Shown: positions 9,737-19,467 of the stretch, piece by piece
Layout of the letters: every line of letters begins with the position of its first letter
How positions within the stretch are numbered: the stretch's first letter is position 1
NCBI RefSeq assembly: GCF_000238355.1
Contig: NZ_AHCA01000002.1
Coordinates: forward strand, 520,049-584,048
Source: Pseudoalteromonas haloplanktis ATCC 14393
Lineage (GTDB): Bacteria; Pseudomonadota; Gammaproteobacteria; Enterobacterales; Alteromonadaceae
Reading direction: 5' to 3'
Length of the DNA: 64,000 nucleotides
The notes under the pieces: model-generated
Told to the model about the DNA's origin: nothing
The model's input: only the letters and a program-made list of their open reading frames with translations
The model's database searches: none
Translations under genes and position numbers: made by a program

Positions 9737-11335
9737 ATGATAGATGAAACCTTTGTGGATCTATCGCGATTACAGTTTGCTGTCACCGCCCTGTTTCACT
9801 TTTTATTTGTACCACTGACCCTAGGAATGACTTGGATTTTGGTGATCATGGAGTCGGTCTATGTTATGACCGGCCGAGAGATCTACCGCGATATGACCAA
9901 GTTTTGGGGTAAACTATTTGGGATCAACTTTGCCATTGGTGTCGCGACCGGCCTGACCATGGAATTCGAATTTGGTACTAATTGGTCTTATTATTCTCAT
10001 TATGTGGGCGATGTGTTTGGTGCCCCTCTGGCTATTGAAGGGTTAATGGCGTTCTTTTTAGAATCAACCTTTGTCGGTATGTTCTTTTTAGGCTGGGAGC
10101 GCTTAAGTAAACGCCAACATCTTGCGGGCACTTTCTTAATGGCGATTGGTACTAATATGTCGGCACTGTGGATATTAATTGCCAATGGTTGGATGCAAAA
10201 CCCAGTTGGCGCCGAGTTTAACTATCAAACTATGCGCATGGAAATGACCAATTTCGCTGAGCTGGTATTTAACCCCGTTGCGCAAGTTAAATTTATACAC
10301 ACCGTGTCTGCAGGTTATGTTGCGGCATCCATGTTTGTACTAGGGATCAGTAGTTGGTATATCTTAAAGGGACGCGATCTTGCCTTCGCTAAACGTTCAT
10401 TCTCGGTTGCCTCTGGTTTTGGTTTAGCGTCAATCTTGTGCGTTATTTTACTCGGTGATGAATCGGGTTATGAAGTAGGCGAGGTGCAAAAAGTAAAACT
10501 GGCAACCATAGAAGCGGAGTGGCATACCGAAGAAGCCCCAGCTGCGTTTACGTTAGTAGGTATTCCTGACTCCGATGAACAAGTGACCCACGCAGCGGTT
10601 AAAATTCCTTATGCGCTCGGCATTATTGCAACTCGCTCGTTAGATGAGCAAGTTACCGGTATTAATGATTTAGAAAAACAACACGAAGTGCGTATACGCA
10701 ACGGTATGATAGCGTATAAGTACCTCGAAAAACTGCGCTCAGGTGATGAGTCTGCAGAAAACATTGCTAAGTTTGATGAGCTAAAAGCTGATTTAGGCTA
10801 CGGGTTATTACTAAAACGGTACACGCCGAATGTGGTTGATGCCACTGAGGAGCAGATCCAAAAAGCCGTAAAAGATTCATTCCCTAAAGTTGGTCCGATG
10901 TTTTGGTCATTCAGAATTATGGTAGGCTGTGGGATGATCATGTTAATCGTCTTTGTGCTCGCTTTTTACTACAATGCACACCGTGTTATTGAACAAAAGC
11001 GCTGGTTGTTATGGGCCACAGTGTTCAGTATTCCTCTACCATGGATAGCCATTGAGTTTGGTTGGATAGTTGCAGAATATGGCCGTCAGCCTTGGGCTAT
11101 TTCAGAAATACTGCCGACCTTTTTGGCCACATCATCACTGACTGTCAATGATATATTGATAAGCTTAACGGGCTTTATCGTCTTTTATACCGGCCTTGCC
11201 ATTATTGAAGGCTGGCTGATGCTGCGCTTTGTGAAACTAGGCCCTAGTTCATTGCACACTGGTAAATATCACTTTGAACATGATGAGCACACAAATCGCA
11301 ACCAACTAACTGACGAGCAAGGAGCAAAATCATGA
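9737..11335 (+). CDS. cydA: cytochrome bd ubiquinol oxidase subunit I
   Basis: Quinol-oxidising, haem-carrying subunit of the high-affinity terminal oxidase cytochrome bd in the inner membrane; it reduces O2 to water without pumping protons. The 532 residues show multiple transmembrane helices, the haem-ligand histidine in LFHFLFVPLTLG, a conserved His in FIHTVSAGYVA and the GRQPW motif. A long periplasmic Q-loop runs from about residue 255 to 380, as in the E. coli-type (long-loop) enzymes. It starts the cydABXDC series and overlaps cydB by four bases. Confidence 0.98.
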   Translation: MIDETFVDLSRLQFAVTALFHFLFVPLTLGMTWILVIMESVYVMTGREIYRDMTKFWGKLFGINFAIGVATGLTMEFEFGTNWSYYSHYVGDVFGAPLAIEGLMAFFLESTFVGMFFLGWERLSKRQHLAGTFLMAIGTNMSALWILIANGWMQNPVGAEFNYQTMRMEMTNFAELVFNPVAQVKFIHTVSAGYVAASMFVLGISSWYILKGRDLAFAKRSFSVASGFGLASILCVILLGDESGYEVGEVQKVKLATIEAEWHTEEAPAAFTLVGIPDSDEQVTHAAVKIPYALGIIATRSLDEQVTGINDLEKQHEVRIRNGMIAYKYLEKLRSGDESAENIAKFDELKADLGYGLLLKRYTPNVVDATEEQIQKAVKDSFPKVGPMFWSFRIMVGCGMIMLIVFVLAFYYNAHRVIEQKRWLLWATVFSIPLPWIAIEFGWIVAEYGRQPWAISEILPTFLATSSLTVNDILISLTGFIVFYTGLAIIEGWLMLRFVKLGPSSLHTGKYHFEHDEHTNRNQLTDEQGAKS

Positions 11336-12471
11336 TTTTCGATTATGAAACGTTAAAGTTACTTTGGTGGGTGATCATCGGTGTACTACTGATTGGCTTT
11401 GCTATCACCGACGGCATGGACATGGGCGTTGCCATGCTTATCAAACTGGTGGGGAAAACCGACAGCGAGCGCCGTGTGGTGATCAACACGGTTGGCCCTC
11501 ACTGGGATGGTAACCAAGTATGGTTTATTACCGCTGGCGGTGCTTTATTTGCAGCCTGGCCGATGGTGTATGCAGCAGCATTTTCGGGCTTTTACTTCGC
11601 CATGATGTTAGTGTTATTTGCACTATTTTTTAGACCGTTAGGCTTTGACTACCGTAGCAAAATTGACTCATTGCGCTGGCGTAACAATTGGGACTGGGGC
11701 TTATTTGCCGGCAGTGCCATTCCCGCTCTCGTATTCGGTGTTGCATTTGGTAATCTGTTTTTAGGCGTTCCGTTTAGCATTGATGAGTACCTGAGAACGA
11801 GCTACCAAGGTTCTTTCTTTGCGCTATTAAATCCCTTTGCTTTATTAGCCGGCTTGATCAGTATATCAATGCTACTTGCGCATGGCGGTATGTGGTTACA
11901 ACTACGCACTGATAGCGATGTAGCAAGACGTTCGGCGCAATATGGCCGCTATGCGCTATTGGTATTTATTGTCCTCTTTGCTATTGCTGGGTTTTGGGTG
12001 GCTAATATTGATGGTTATCAAATCGTCTCTATGGGCGATAAACAAGGCTTTGCTAATCCACTTGATAAAACAGTCACTACAGCAACAGGAGCATGGTTAA
12101 ATAACTACCAAACGACTCCTTTAAGTATTGCATTCCCTGTCATTGCTTTTGTGATGGCAGCAGCTGCATGGCTATTGTCAAAAGCGAATAAAGCCGCTTT
12201 AGCACTCATTTGTACTAGCTTAATGCTTGCTGGCGTCATTTTAACCGCTGGTATGTCATTGTTCCCGTTCATCATGCCGTCAAGTAACTACCCTGATATT
12301 AGCTTAACGATATGGGACGCGGTATCGAGTCATATGACCTTGAATGTCATGTTTATTGCGGTTGTTATTTTTGTACCTCTTATTTTATGCTACACCACAT
12401 GGTGCTATGTAAAAATGTGGCGCAAAGTGACGGTTAAAGAAATTGAAAATAATAGCCATGGCAGTTACTAA
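11332..12471 (+). CDS. cydB: cytochrome bd ubiquinol oxidase subunit II
   Basis: Second large subunit of cytochrome bd, structurally related to CydA and needed for haem insertion and stability. The 379 residues open with the characteristic WWVIIGVLLIGFAITDGMD and contain GPHWDGNQVW, both hallmarks of CydB, followed by about eight hydrophobic helices. The ATG overlaps the cydA stop (ATGA). It is followed after 13 bases by cydX. Confidence 0.98.
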   Translation: MIFDYETLKLLWWVIIGVLLIGFAITDGMDMGVAMLIKLVGKTDSERRVVINTVGPHWDGNQVWFITAGGALFAAWPMVYAAAFSGFYFAMMLVLFALFFRPLGFDYRSKIDSLRWRNNWDWGLFAGSAIPALVFGVAFGNLFLGVPFSIDEYLRTSYQGSFFALLNPFALLAGLISISMLLAHGGMWLQLRTDSDVARRSAQYGRYALLVFIVLFAIAGFWVANIDGYQIVSMGDKQGFANPLDKTVTTATGAWLNNYQTTPLSIAFPVIAFVMAAAAWLLSKANKAALALICTSLMLAGVILTAGMSLFPFIMPSSNYPDISLTIWDAVSSHMTLNVMFIAVVIFVPLILCYTTWCYVKMWRKVTVKEIENNSHGSY

Positions 12472-12484
12472 GGAGATTTAACTT

Positions 12485-12637
12485 ATGTGGTATTTTGCTT
12501 GGATACTCGGTGTTCTATTAGCCTGTACGTTAGGTGTGATCAACGTAATGTGGTATGAATTTGGTCAAAACAAAGACAGTATCGCTGACGACGAACAAGA
12601 ATTACACGATAGGCTTAATCGCCAAAATGACAACTAA
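12485..12637 (+). CDS. cydX: cytochrome bd small subunit CydX
   Basis: A 50-residue protein: one N-terminal transmembrane helix opening MWYFAWILG, then a charged tail rich in Asp and Gln. This is the CydX/YbgT signature; in E. coli the subunit stabilises the haems of cytochrome bd. The position directly after cydB, with AAGGAG at 12470-12475 about nine bases before the ATG, agrees. The gene overlaps the start of cydD by 11 bases. It is easily missed because of its size. Confidence 0.93.
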   Translation: MWYFAWILGVLLACTLGVINVMWYEFGQNKDSIADDEQELHDRLNRQNDN

Positions 12638-14405
12638 CCCCCGACCAAATCGCGCGCAACAAACTACGTTGCGCGCGTTTTTAAAAAATCATGCAAATCA
12701 CGCCGGCAGTCTATTAAAAATGAGTATCGCATTAGGTACTTTTAATGCGGTACTGATGATCGCCAGCGCTTACTTGGTGGCTCGCTCAATTCATTTAGTT
12801 ATGTTTCAACAGGCGGAATTAGCAACCATCACCCCTTTACTTTGGCCATTAGCTGCACTGATCTTAGCACGCGCTATGCTACTTGGGCTTTCGCAACGTA
12901 CCAGCGCTAAAGCCGCGCTAAAAATTAAAACCGCAATGCGCCATACGTTATTAGAGAAGCTCACTCTACTTGGGCCAAGTTACATTGAACAACACGGTCA
13001 TGGCGCAACCTTAAATACGTTACATAACGGTGTTGAAGCCTTGCACGATTATTACGCAAACTATTTGCCTAGTGTGGCTTACAGCGCCCTGATCCCTTTA
13101 GCTATTTTAATGGTGATTTTTCCAACCGATTGGAAAGCCGGTTTGATCTTTTTATTTACTGCACCGCTTATTCCGTTTTTTATGATTTTAGTCGGTCACC
13201 AAGCTGAACAACTTAACCAACAACGTTGGCAAAAGCTGGCTGTACTGGGTAATTACTTTTTTGATCGCTTGCAAGGTCTTACCCAACTTAAATTATTTGA
13301 TGCCACCAAACGCGAATTAAAACAAATAGCCAAGATATCTGACGATTTTCGCCACGCAACTCTAAGCGTGTTAAAAATTGCATTTCTATCATCTTTTGCA
13401 TTGGAGTTTTTTGCCACTATCAGCGTAGCACTGGTGGCAGTGATCATCGGTTTTCGGTTGTTTTTTGGCACCTTGGACTTTGCTACTGGTTTCGTGGTGT
13501 TATTACTTGCCCCTGAGTTTTATTTACCGCTGCGCCAGTTAGGCAGTCACTACCACGCCAAGTTAGAAGGGATCAGTGCAGCAGCTGATATGCTAAAAAT
13601 ATTAAATGAACCAATAGCAGAGAACACCAACGCAACGATCTCGGACCATTCTCCTTTGAAACTCGAGTGCATTGAACAGCTGCAGATCAACAATTTAAAC
13701 TTTCATTACCCAAATAGCCATGAAGGAATTAACGATATTAACCTCACTTTTGCAGGCACGGGTTTATATGCCATTGTTGGTCAAAGTGGCGCAGGGAAAA
13801 GTACTCTACTTGATTGTTTGCTGGGCTTTAATCCACAAGTGATCAGTGCAATCGTAGTTAACCAACAACAATTAACTCAGCCTGACATTCTCCACTGGCA
13901 GCAACATATCGCCTGGATCCCACAAAAGCCAACCTTATTATTCACCACCATCAAGGCCAATTTATTACTAGCAAAGCCAGATGCTACTGCGGCGCAATTA
14001 GCCGCTGCGGCCAAGCAAGCCGGTGCACTCGAGTTTATCAATGCATTACCTAATGGCTTTGATACTCATATTGGTGAACAAGGTGAAGGACTGTCGGGAG
14101 GGCAAAAGCAGCGCATTGCTTTAGCCCGTGCATTTTTAAAACAAGCACCTATTTTAGTTCTTGATGAACCAACTGCGCACTTAGATAGCCAAACAGAACA
14201 ACAAGTACAACATGCAATTAATGAATATGCCAAAACTCACTTAGTCATTGTGATTGCTCATCGCTTAAATACGATTAAGCATGCGAAGAAAATATTGGTT
14301 ATGCAAAAAGGCACAGTGATTGAACAAGGTCGTTTTGTTTCCTTAATGCAGCAGCAAGGTGGCTTGTTCAACTTAGTCAATGCTAGGAGCCATCGTAATG
14401 ACTAA
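12627..14405 (+). CDS. cydD: heterodimeric ABC exporter subunit CydD
   Basis: Half of the CydDC inner-membrane ABC transporter, known in E. coli for exporting cysteine and glutathione or binding haem, and required for cytochrome bd assembly. From the chosen ATG it has 592 residues (E. coli CydD 588): six N-terminal helices, then an ATPase with Walker A GQSGAGKST, signature LSGGQKQR and Walker B ILVLDEPTAHLD. The frame is open 24 codons further upstream, but those codons lie inside cydX in another frame, and the ATG at 12627 gives the family length. It overlaps cydC by eight bases. Confidence 0.95.
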   Translation: MTTNPRPNRAQQTTLRAFLKNHANHAGSLLKMSIALGTFNAVLMIASAYLVARSIHLVMFQQAELATITPLLWPLAALILARAMLLGLSQRTSAKAALKIKTAMRHTLLEKLTLLGPSYIEQHGHGATLNTLHNGVEALHDYYANYLPSVAYSALIPLAILMVIFPTDWKAGLIFLFTAPLIPFFMILVGHQAEQLNQQRWQKLAVLGNYFFDRLQGLTQLKLFDATKRELKQIAKISDDFRHATLSVLKIAFLSSFALEFFATISVALVAVIIGFRLFFGTLDFATGFVVLLLAPEFYLPLRQLGSHYHAKLEGISAAADMLKILNEPIAENTNATISDHSPLKLECIEQLQINNLNFHYPNSHEGINDINLTFAGTGLYAIVGQSGAGKSTLLDCLLGFNPQVISAIVVNQQQLTQPDILHWQQHIAWIPQKPTLLFTTIKANLLLAKPDATAAQLAAAAKQAGALEFINALPNGFDTHIGEQGEGLSGGQKQRIALARAFLKQAPILVLDEPTAHLDSQTEQQVQHAINEYAKTHLVIVIAHRLNTIKHAKKILVMQKGTVIEQGRFVSLMQQQGGLFNLVNARSHRND

Positions 14406-16131
14406 CTTTATTCGCCTACTTAAATTGTGCAAACCGCACCTTAGCGCTATGTTGTTGGGTGCCTTTTTAGCAACACTAACGGTCTTGGCTAATGTTGGCT
14501 TACTGGCTATTTCCGGCTGGTTTTTAGCTGCGATGGCTGCAGCAGGTTTAGCCGGTGTGCACATGAACTACTTCACTCCCGCTGGTGTGATCCGCTTTTT
14601 AGCGATTGTTAGAACAGCGTCACGTTATGGCGAGCGTTTAGTAACCCACAACGCTACTTTTTTATTATTGAGTGAGATCCGCATCAATGTCTTCAGCACG
14701 TTGAGCAAATTAAATAATGTTGATTTAGCAATGAGTCGCAGCGCCGATCTTTTTAACCGCATGCAAAATGACGTAGAAGCCCTCGATAAATTTTATTTGA
14801 ACGTACTTCTGCCCATGATAGTTGCACTTGTAAGCGTGCCCATTGTACTTCTATTTATGAGTATTTATAACGCCAATGTCGCCCTGTTATGTTTTATTTC
14901 ATTGCTGTTAGTAGGCGTTGCACTGCCGATAATGTTAAGTAAGCAACTACAACAAACTGCCGAACTTGAAACTAAATACTCAGCAACTTTACGTGCCCAG
15001 TTATCTGACACTTTAAGTGGCCTAAGAGAGCTGGCTATTTACCAAGCCACGGAGCAACAAGTTGCGCAGTGTCGTAGGGCCAGTGAACGCTATAATCAGC
15101 AATTATTTACCCGCCACAATGCAGAAGCGCATAGTAATGGCTTATCTCTACTAATCGTGCAACTGAGTATGCTGGGCGCGATTGTGATAATTACTCCATT
15201 GGTGTATGACGGCTCTATGGTGAATGTTGAATTAGCTATGCTCAGCTTATTTGTACTCGCTAGTTTTGAAACCGTGTTGACACTGCCTAATGCTTTCATC
15301 CAGTTACCCGTCGCACTGAGTGCTGCACAGCGTATTTTTGCTTTGGAGGATAAACTGCCCTCGACCACCAACACCACTCACGAGCTAGTGGCAGTACAAC
15401 CATTAGGGCTTGAATTTAAACAACTAAGCTATAACTATCACGCTGATAATTATGCGCTTAGCAATATCAACTTTACAATTTTACCATTGCAGAAAGTCGC
15501 CATTGTAGGCCAAAGTGGTAGTGGTAAAAGTACACTGGTTAATTTACTCAGTGGTTTGTGGCCGCAGCAAAACGGGGCAATAAACCTGCTCTCACCAGAC
15601 AAAAACATCGCGATAAACACGATTAGTCAGCAAAACCGCTGCGAACTTATTAGTATCGTTGCACAACAGCACCATATTTTTGATGGCACTATTGCTGAGA
15701 ATTTGCGTTATGCTGCCCCCGATGCAAGCGAAGCGCAAATGTATGAAGTTTGCCAACAAGCACAACTTACAGATTGGTTACATGAGTTAAAGCTAGGCTT
15801 AAATACTCGCCTAGGGACAGCTGGAAGAAGCTTGTCACGAGGACAATCAAGACGCTTAGCGTTAGCGCAAGCACTGCTACGTACACCAGCAATTCTAGTA
15901 CTTGATGAGCCAACCGAAGGGCTCGACAATCAATCTAAACATCTGGTTATGGATGCAATATTAACCAGCATGGAGCATTGCACTGTGATCAGCATAACCC
16001 ATGATCCTGCTTTGCTTGCCAACATGGACAAAGTGATTTGGTTAGAGCAAGGAGCTGTAAAAGCGATTGCAACGCATCAACAGCTAGTAACAGAGCACAC
16101 TGATTACGTGAACTTAATCACACGGTTTTAA
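14398..16131 (+). CDS. cydC: heterodimeric ABC exporter subunit CydC
   Basis: Partner of CydD. 577 residues with an N-terminal six-helix exporter domain and a C-terminal ATPase: Walker A GQSGSGKST, signature LSRGQSRR, Walker B ILVLDEPTEGLD. The ATG at 14398 is preferred over an in-frame ATG at 14380 because AGGAG (14385-14389) lies eight bases before it and the predicted N-terminus MTNFIRLLK matches the family. It ends the cyd series and is convergent with the rlpA-type gene, overlapping its 3' end by four bases. Confidence 0.95.
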   Translation: MTNFIRLLKLCKPHLSAMLLGAFLATLTVLANVGLLAISGWFLAAMAAAGLAGVHMNYFTPAGVIRFLAIVRTASRYGERLVTHNATFLLLSEIRINVFSTLSKLNNVDLAMSRSADLFNRMQNDVEALDKFYLNVLLPMIVALVSVPIVLLFMSIYNANVALLCFISLLLVGVALPIMLSKQLQQTAELETKYSATLRAQLSDTLSGLRELAIYQATEQQVAQCRRASERYNQQLFTRHNAEAHSNGLSLLIVQLSMLGAIVIITPLVYDGSMVNVELAMLSLFVLASFETVLTLPNAFIQLPVALSAAQRIFALEDKLPSTTNTTHELVAVQPLGLEFKQLSYNYHADNYALSNINFTILPLQKVAIVGQSGSGKSTLVNLLSGLWPQQNGAINLLSPDKNIAINTISQQNRCELISIVAQQHHIFDGTIAENLRYAAPDASEAQMYEVCQQAQLTDWLHELKLGLNTRLGTAGRSLSRGQSRRLALAQALLRTPAILVLDEPTEGLDNQSKHLVMDAILTSMEHCTVISITHDPALLANMDKVIWLEQGAVKAIATHQQLVTEHTDYVNLITRF

Positions 16132-16508
16132 TCAATTACCTCAATAGTAACGTTAATAACCCCTAAATTCGGCTCTGCGAGCTTTGCAAACGCATGCTTT
16201 GATAAGTCAATGATACGGCCGCGAATAAAAGGACCACGATCATTCACTCTGACCACCACCGAGCGGTTATTCGCTGTGTTAGTAACTTTCACTTTGCTAT
16301 TAAACGGAAGTTGTTTATGCGCTGCGGTCATGGCATGTTGATCAAACTTTTCACCATTGGCAGTCAATCGGCCATGGTATTTATCTGCATAAAAGCTGGC
16401 TTGCCCCTGCTCAATCACCTTTGCGTTTGTTACTGAGTAATTGGCAGGCGAGCTACTACAACCCGCTAAAATAGCCAGTGATAAACTAATTAGAAATGGT
16501 TTAATCAA
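16128..16508 (-). CDS. short RlpA-family septal-ring-type lipoprotein
   Basis: A 126-residue lipoprotein with a signal peptide ending in a LAGC lipobox (Cys16), then a double-psi beta-barrel: ASFYADKYHGRLTANGE, AAHKQLPFNSKVKV and VVRVNDRGPFIRGRIIDLS. These are the conserved RlpA-type segments, including the catalytic-site aspartate in NDRGPF. RlpA proteins are lytic transglycosylases acting on peptidoglycan lacking stem peptides. This one lacks the C-terminal SPOR domain of full RlpA, so septal targeting is doubtful. It is an isolated gene downstream of and convergent with cydC. Confidence 0.88.
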   Translation of the reverse strand: MIKPFLISLSLAILAGCSSSPANYSVTNAKVIEQGQASFYADKYHGRLTANGEKFDQHAMTAAHKQLPFNSKVKVTNTANNRSVVVRVNDRGPFIRGRIIDLSKHAFAKLAEPNLGVINVTIEVID

Positions 16509-16596
16509 AATTCAACGCTCCTTTAGAATGCATAAAATTAGCAGGTATCAACTGAGCTGCAACTGAATTCTCGTAAATACAAAACAGTGAATACAA

Positions 16597-16633
16597 AAAA
16601 GCCACCAAGTTAACTTAATAACTGGTGGCTTTT
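16597..16633 (-). terminator. Rho-independent terminator of lpxA
   Basis: Arms AAAAGCCACCA and TGGTGGCTTTT around a 14-base AT-rich loop, with T-runs on both strands. It lies 18 bases after the lpxA stop and closes the rpsB-to-lpxA series. It confirms that lpxB is not transcribed from this series. Confidence 0.9.
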
Positions 16634-16651
16634 GTTCACAGCATAAACGGA

Positions 16652-17422
16652 TTAACGAATAATGCCGCGTTCAGAATTTTTAACAAAATCAATCATCATT
16701 TGTACAGCGGGGTACTTAGCAGCATCTTCACTTAAAGCTGCAATTGCGTCTTCGACACCTAAACTCTTACGGTACAGTGTTTTGTAAGCACGACGCGTCG
16801 CCATAACCTCATCGCTTTCAAAACCACGACGCTTCATGCCTTCGGTGTTGATTGCAACAGGGCCCGCTGGCGTACCAATCGTTGTAACAAATGGTGGCAC
16901 ATCTTTATTAACGCCAGAGTACATACCAACAAAAGCATGTGCTCCCACTTTACAAAATTGATGAATGCCTGAGTTACCAGCCAAAATAACCCAGTCGCCA
17001 ATGTGTACGTGACCTGCTACAGAGGCATTGTTAGCAAAAATCACGTTATCGCCAATCACAGCATCATGTGCAACATGCGTGTAAGCCATAAACAAGTTAT
17101 TGCTACCAATTTTAGTCACTCCTTGGTCTTGAATCGTACCACGGTGAATTGTGGCACACTCACGAATGACGTTATTATCACCAATGATAAGTGTGGTTGG
17201 TTCATTATTGTATTTTTTGTCTTGGCACGCTTCGCCTACTGACGCAAATTGAAATATATGATTGCCAGAACCAATTGTTGATGGCCCTTTGACCACAACG
17301 TGAGATTCAATAATGCAGTTATCACCAATAACAACATCGTTGCCAATGTAGCTATAAGGGCCCACTGAGACATTATTACCTAATTTTGCGCCTGGTTCGA
17401 TTATTGCTGTAGCATGGATCAC
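16652..17422 (-). CDS. lpxA: UDP-N-acetylglucosamine acyltransferase
   Basis: First enzyme of lipid A synthesis: transfers 3-hydroxyacyl from ACP to UDP-GlcNAc in the cytoplasm. Left-handed beta-helix of hexapeptide repeats (IGDNVIF, VGPYSYIG types) with the catalytic histidine region AYTHVAHDAVIG. I place the start at the GTG at 17422-17420, giving about 256 residues beginning MIHATAII as in the family. An upstream ATG at 17446 would lie inside fabZ. The fabZ stop is two bases upstream and AGAGAG provides the ribosome site. Confidence 0.95.
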   Translation of the reverse strand: MIHATAIIEPGAKLGNNVSVGPYSYIGNDVVIGDNCIIESHVVVKGPSTIGSGNHIFQFASVGEACQDKKYNNEPTTLIIGDNNVIRECATIHRGTIQDQGVTKIGSNNLFMAYTHVAHDAVIGDNVIFANNASVAGHVHIGDWVILAGNSGIHQFCKVGAHAFVGMYSGVNKDVPPFVTTIGTPAGPVAINTEGMKRRGFESDEVMATRRAYKTLYRKSLGVEDAIAALSEDAAKYPAVQMMIDFVKNSERGIIR

Positions 17423-17424
17423 AA

Positions 17425-17877
17425 TTAAAGCTCTCTTCTCGCACACATAATTTCGGCACTACACACTACTTTGCCATCGACTTTTGCTTCTGCAGCAAAC
17501 TTCCAAATATTACGACGCTCTTTTAAAAACTGGACGTGTAAATGCATAGTATCACCTGGCGTAACAGGTTGTTTAAAACGTGCATTATCAATTGCAGCAA
17601 ACAAATATAATTCGTTTTCACTGCGGTTTTCAACGGTTTTAAAGCCCAGTAAACCGGTTGCCTGCGCCATCGCTTCTAAAATTAATACACCTGGAAAAAT
17701 AGGCTGGTTTGGAAAGTGGCCAGTAAAAATCGGTTCATTAAAAGTTACATTCTTAATCGCATGCAATGATTCACCCGGTGTGTAATCAAGTACGCGATCA
17801 ACCAATAGCATCGGGTAACGATGCGGAAGTAAGCTTAAAATTTCTTGTATATCTAGGCTATTTAATTCGTTTGCCAA
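17425..17877 (-). CDS. fabZ: 3-hydroxyacyl-ACP dehydratase FabZ
   Basis: Dehydrates 3-hydroxyacyl-ACP in fatty acid elongation and shares its hydroxymyristoyl-ACP substrate pool with LpxA and LpxD beside it. Hot-dog fold with [14 protein letters not shown], catalytic His in [14 protein letters not shown] and the following Glu in ILEAMAQ. The start is the TTG at 17877, with AAGGA eight bases upstream, giving 150 residues as in E. coli. The earlier in-frame TTG at 17901 lies inside lpxD. Confidence 0.95.
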   Translation of the reverse strand: MANELNSLDIQEILSLLPHRYPMLLVDRVLDYTPGESLHAIKNVTFNEPIFTGHFPNQPIFPGVLILEAMAQATGLLGFKTVENRSENELYLFAAIDNARFKQPVTPGDTMHLHVQFLKERRNIWKFAAEAKVDGKVVCSAEIMCARREL

Positions 17878-17890
17878 AATAGCATCCTTA

Positions 17891-18928
17891 TCAATTATCA
17901 ACGTTTAATGACTTAGTCAGAGTCTCTAGCGCTTTAAGGCGAACTTTCATCTCTGGCAAATTACGTAAATGAGCTATGTTACGACGCCACTCTTTATTGG
18001 AAGAATGTGGCAACCCTGATGAGTAAACACCGGGTTCTGAAATCGCTTTAGTTACCATACTCATACCCGTAAGTATAACACCATCACAGATATCTATGTG
18101 ACCATTTATGCCTACAAGCCCCGCAATTTGGCAGTTTTTACCAATAGTGGTACTACCAGCTATCACGGTACAGCCTGCAATAGCAGTACCTGAGCCAATT
18201 TCTACATTGTGAGCTATTTGACATTGATTATCGATAATCACATTACTATGAATAATCGTGTCGTCAATCGCACCACGGTCAACCGTAGTCCCCGCTCCAA
18301 TCTCTACTTTATCACCAATAATAACTCGACCCAGTTGAGGAATTTTTATCCACTGGCCTTTATCATTAGCGTAACCAAAACCATCGCTACCAATAATGGC
18401 CGCTGATTGGAATAAACAATCACACCCAACCTCTATGTTGTGATAAATACTGACATTTGCCCATAATTTTGTGCCGTTGCCAATTTTAGTATTTTCACCA
18501 ACAAAGCAATTCGCGCCAATTTGCACATGCTCACCAATCACTGCACCAGCTGAAATGACGGCATTGGCCGCAATTGCCGCTGTATCTGCCACTGTTGCTT
18601 GCGGGTGAATAACTGCACTGGGGTGAACCCCTACTGATGCCGAGCGTGGTGTAGTATCGAGTAACTGAGCTAGTTTTGCATAACAAACATACGGGTTAGC
18701 AACTATCAGTTTATTCCCTTGGTAATACTGTGCATCAGCAGCAGATAGGATCACAGCACTGGCCTGTGTTTCTGCTAATTGTGAGCGATATTTCTTATTC
18801 GCTAAAAATGCAATATGCCCAGAGCGGGCATTTGCAAGTGTAGCTATTTTTGAGATTTCTAAAGCGCCATCACCGTCAAGCTCGGCGCTTAGAAGTTCCG
18901 CAATCTGCGAAAGCGTATAATTATGCAT
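17891..18928 (-). CDS. lpxD: UDP-3-O-(3-hydroxyacyl)glucosamine N-acyltransferase
   Basis: Third step of lipid A synthesis: N-acylates UDP-3-O-acylglucosamine. The 345 residues have an N-terminal uridine-binding domain ([20 protein letters not shown]), a central left-handed beta-helix of hexapeptide repeats with catalytic-His region [12 protein letters not shown], and a C-terminal helix. Family length. It sits between skp and fabZ in the conserved bamA-skp-lpxD-fabZ-lpxA order. Confidence 0.97.
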   Translation of the reverse strand: MHNYTLSQIAELLSAELDGDGALEISKIATLANARSGHIAFLANKKYRSQLAETQASAVILSAADAQYYQGNKLIVANPYVCYAKLAQLLDTTPRSASVGVHPSAVIHPQATVADTAAIAANAVISAGAVIGEHVQIGANCFVGENTKIGNGTKLWANVSIYHNIEVGCDCLFQSAAIIGSDGFGYANDKGQWIKIPQLGRVIIGDKVEIGAGTTVDRGAIDDTIIHSNVIIDNQCQIAHNVEIGSGTAIAGCTVIAGSTTIGKNCQIAGLVGINGHIDICDGVILTGMSMVTKAISEPGVYSSGLPHSSNKEWRRNIAHLRNLPEMKVRLKALETLTKSLNVDN

Positions 18929-18937
18929 AGCTCAGTT

Positions 18938-19456
18938 CTATTGCTTACTTACTTTATCAACAACTTTGCTTGATAAATCAACAACTGTTTTCGGATTAAA
19001 GTAGATAGTGGTATCTTTTACTTTAACTTCATCGTATTTACCATCTTTGGCAATATCTTCGATCGCTTTGATGATAATACCTTGTATTTTAGCAAGCTCT
19101 TGGTTTTGACGAACTTTAATTTCTTGCTCTAAAGGACGACCTTTTTCAGCAAGATTTTTTTGCATGCCTTCTACTTTTTCACGTAGCGCATCTTTTTGCG
19201 CTTGGCTCATAGTTGTCGCTTCACGTTTAAACTTTTCTGCTTCAAAGCGAATGTCGCCTTGTAGTTTTTCAAGCTCCTGGCGACGCTCTGCAAACTCAGC
19301 TTGTAGAGTTTGCTCAACCTTTGCCATTTGTGGGATCTGCTTGTAGATTTCTTGCATGTCTACAATACCGACTTTATGTGCAAACGCACTCGCAGAAGTA
19401 CCCATCATAAGTGTCGCTAAAATGGCAATTGCCGATGATTTAAATGATTTTTTCAC
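18938..19456 (-). CDS. skp: periplasmic chaperone Skp (OmpH family)
   Basis: Periplasmic chaperone that holds unfolded outer-membrane proteins on the way to the BAM complex. The 172 residues comprise a signal peptide cut near ASAFAHK and then the OmpH core opening KVGIVDMQEIYKQIPQ. A long charged coiled-coil arm (about residues 45-130) and a final strand forming the trimer body follow. It is directly downstream of bamA. Confidence 0.96.
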   Translation of the reverse strand: MKKSFKSSAIAILATLMMGTSASAFAHKVGIVDMQEIYKQIPQMAKVEQTLQAEFAERRQELEKLQGDIRFEAEKFKREATTMSQAQKDALREKVEGMQKNLAEKGRPLEQEIKVRQNQELAKIQGIIIKAIEDIAKDGKYDEVKVKDTTIYFNPKTVVDLSSKVVDKVSKQ

Positions 19457-19467
19457 AAAAAACTCCT

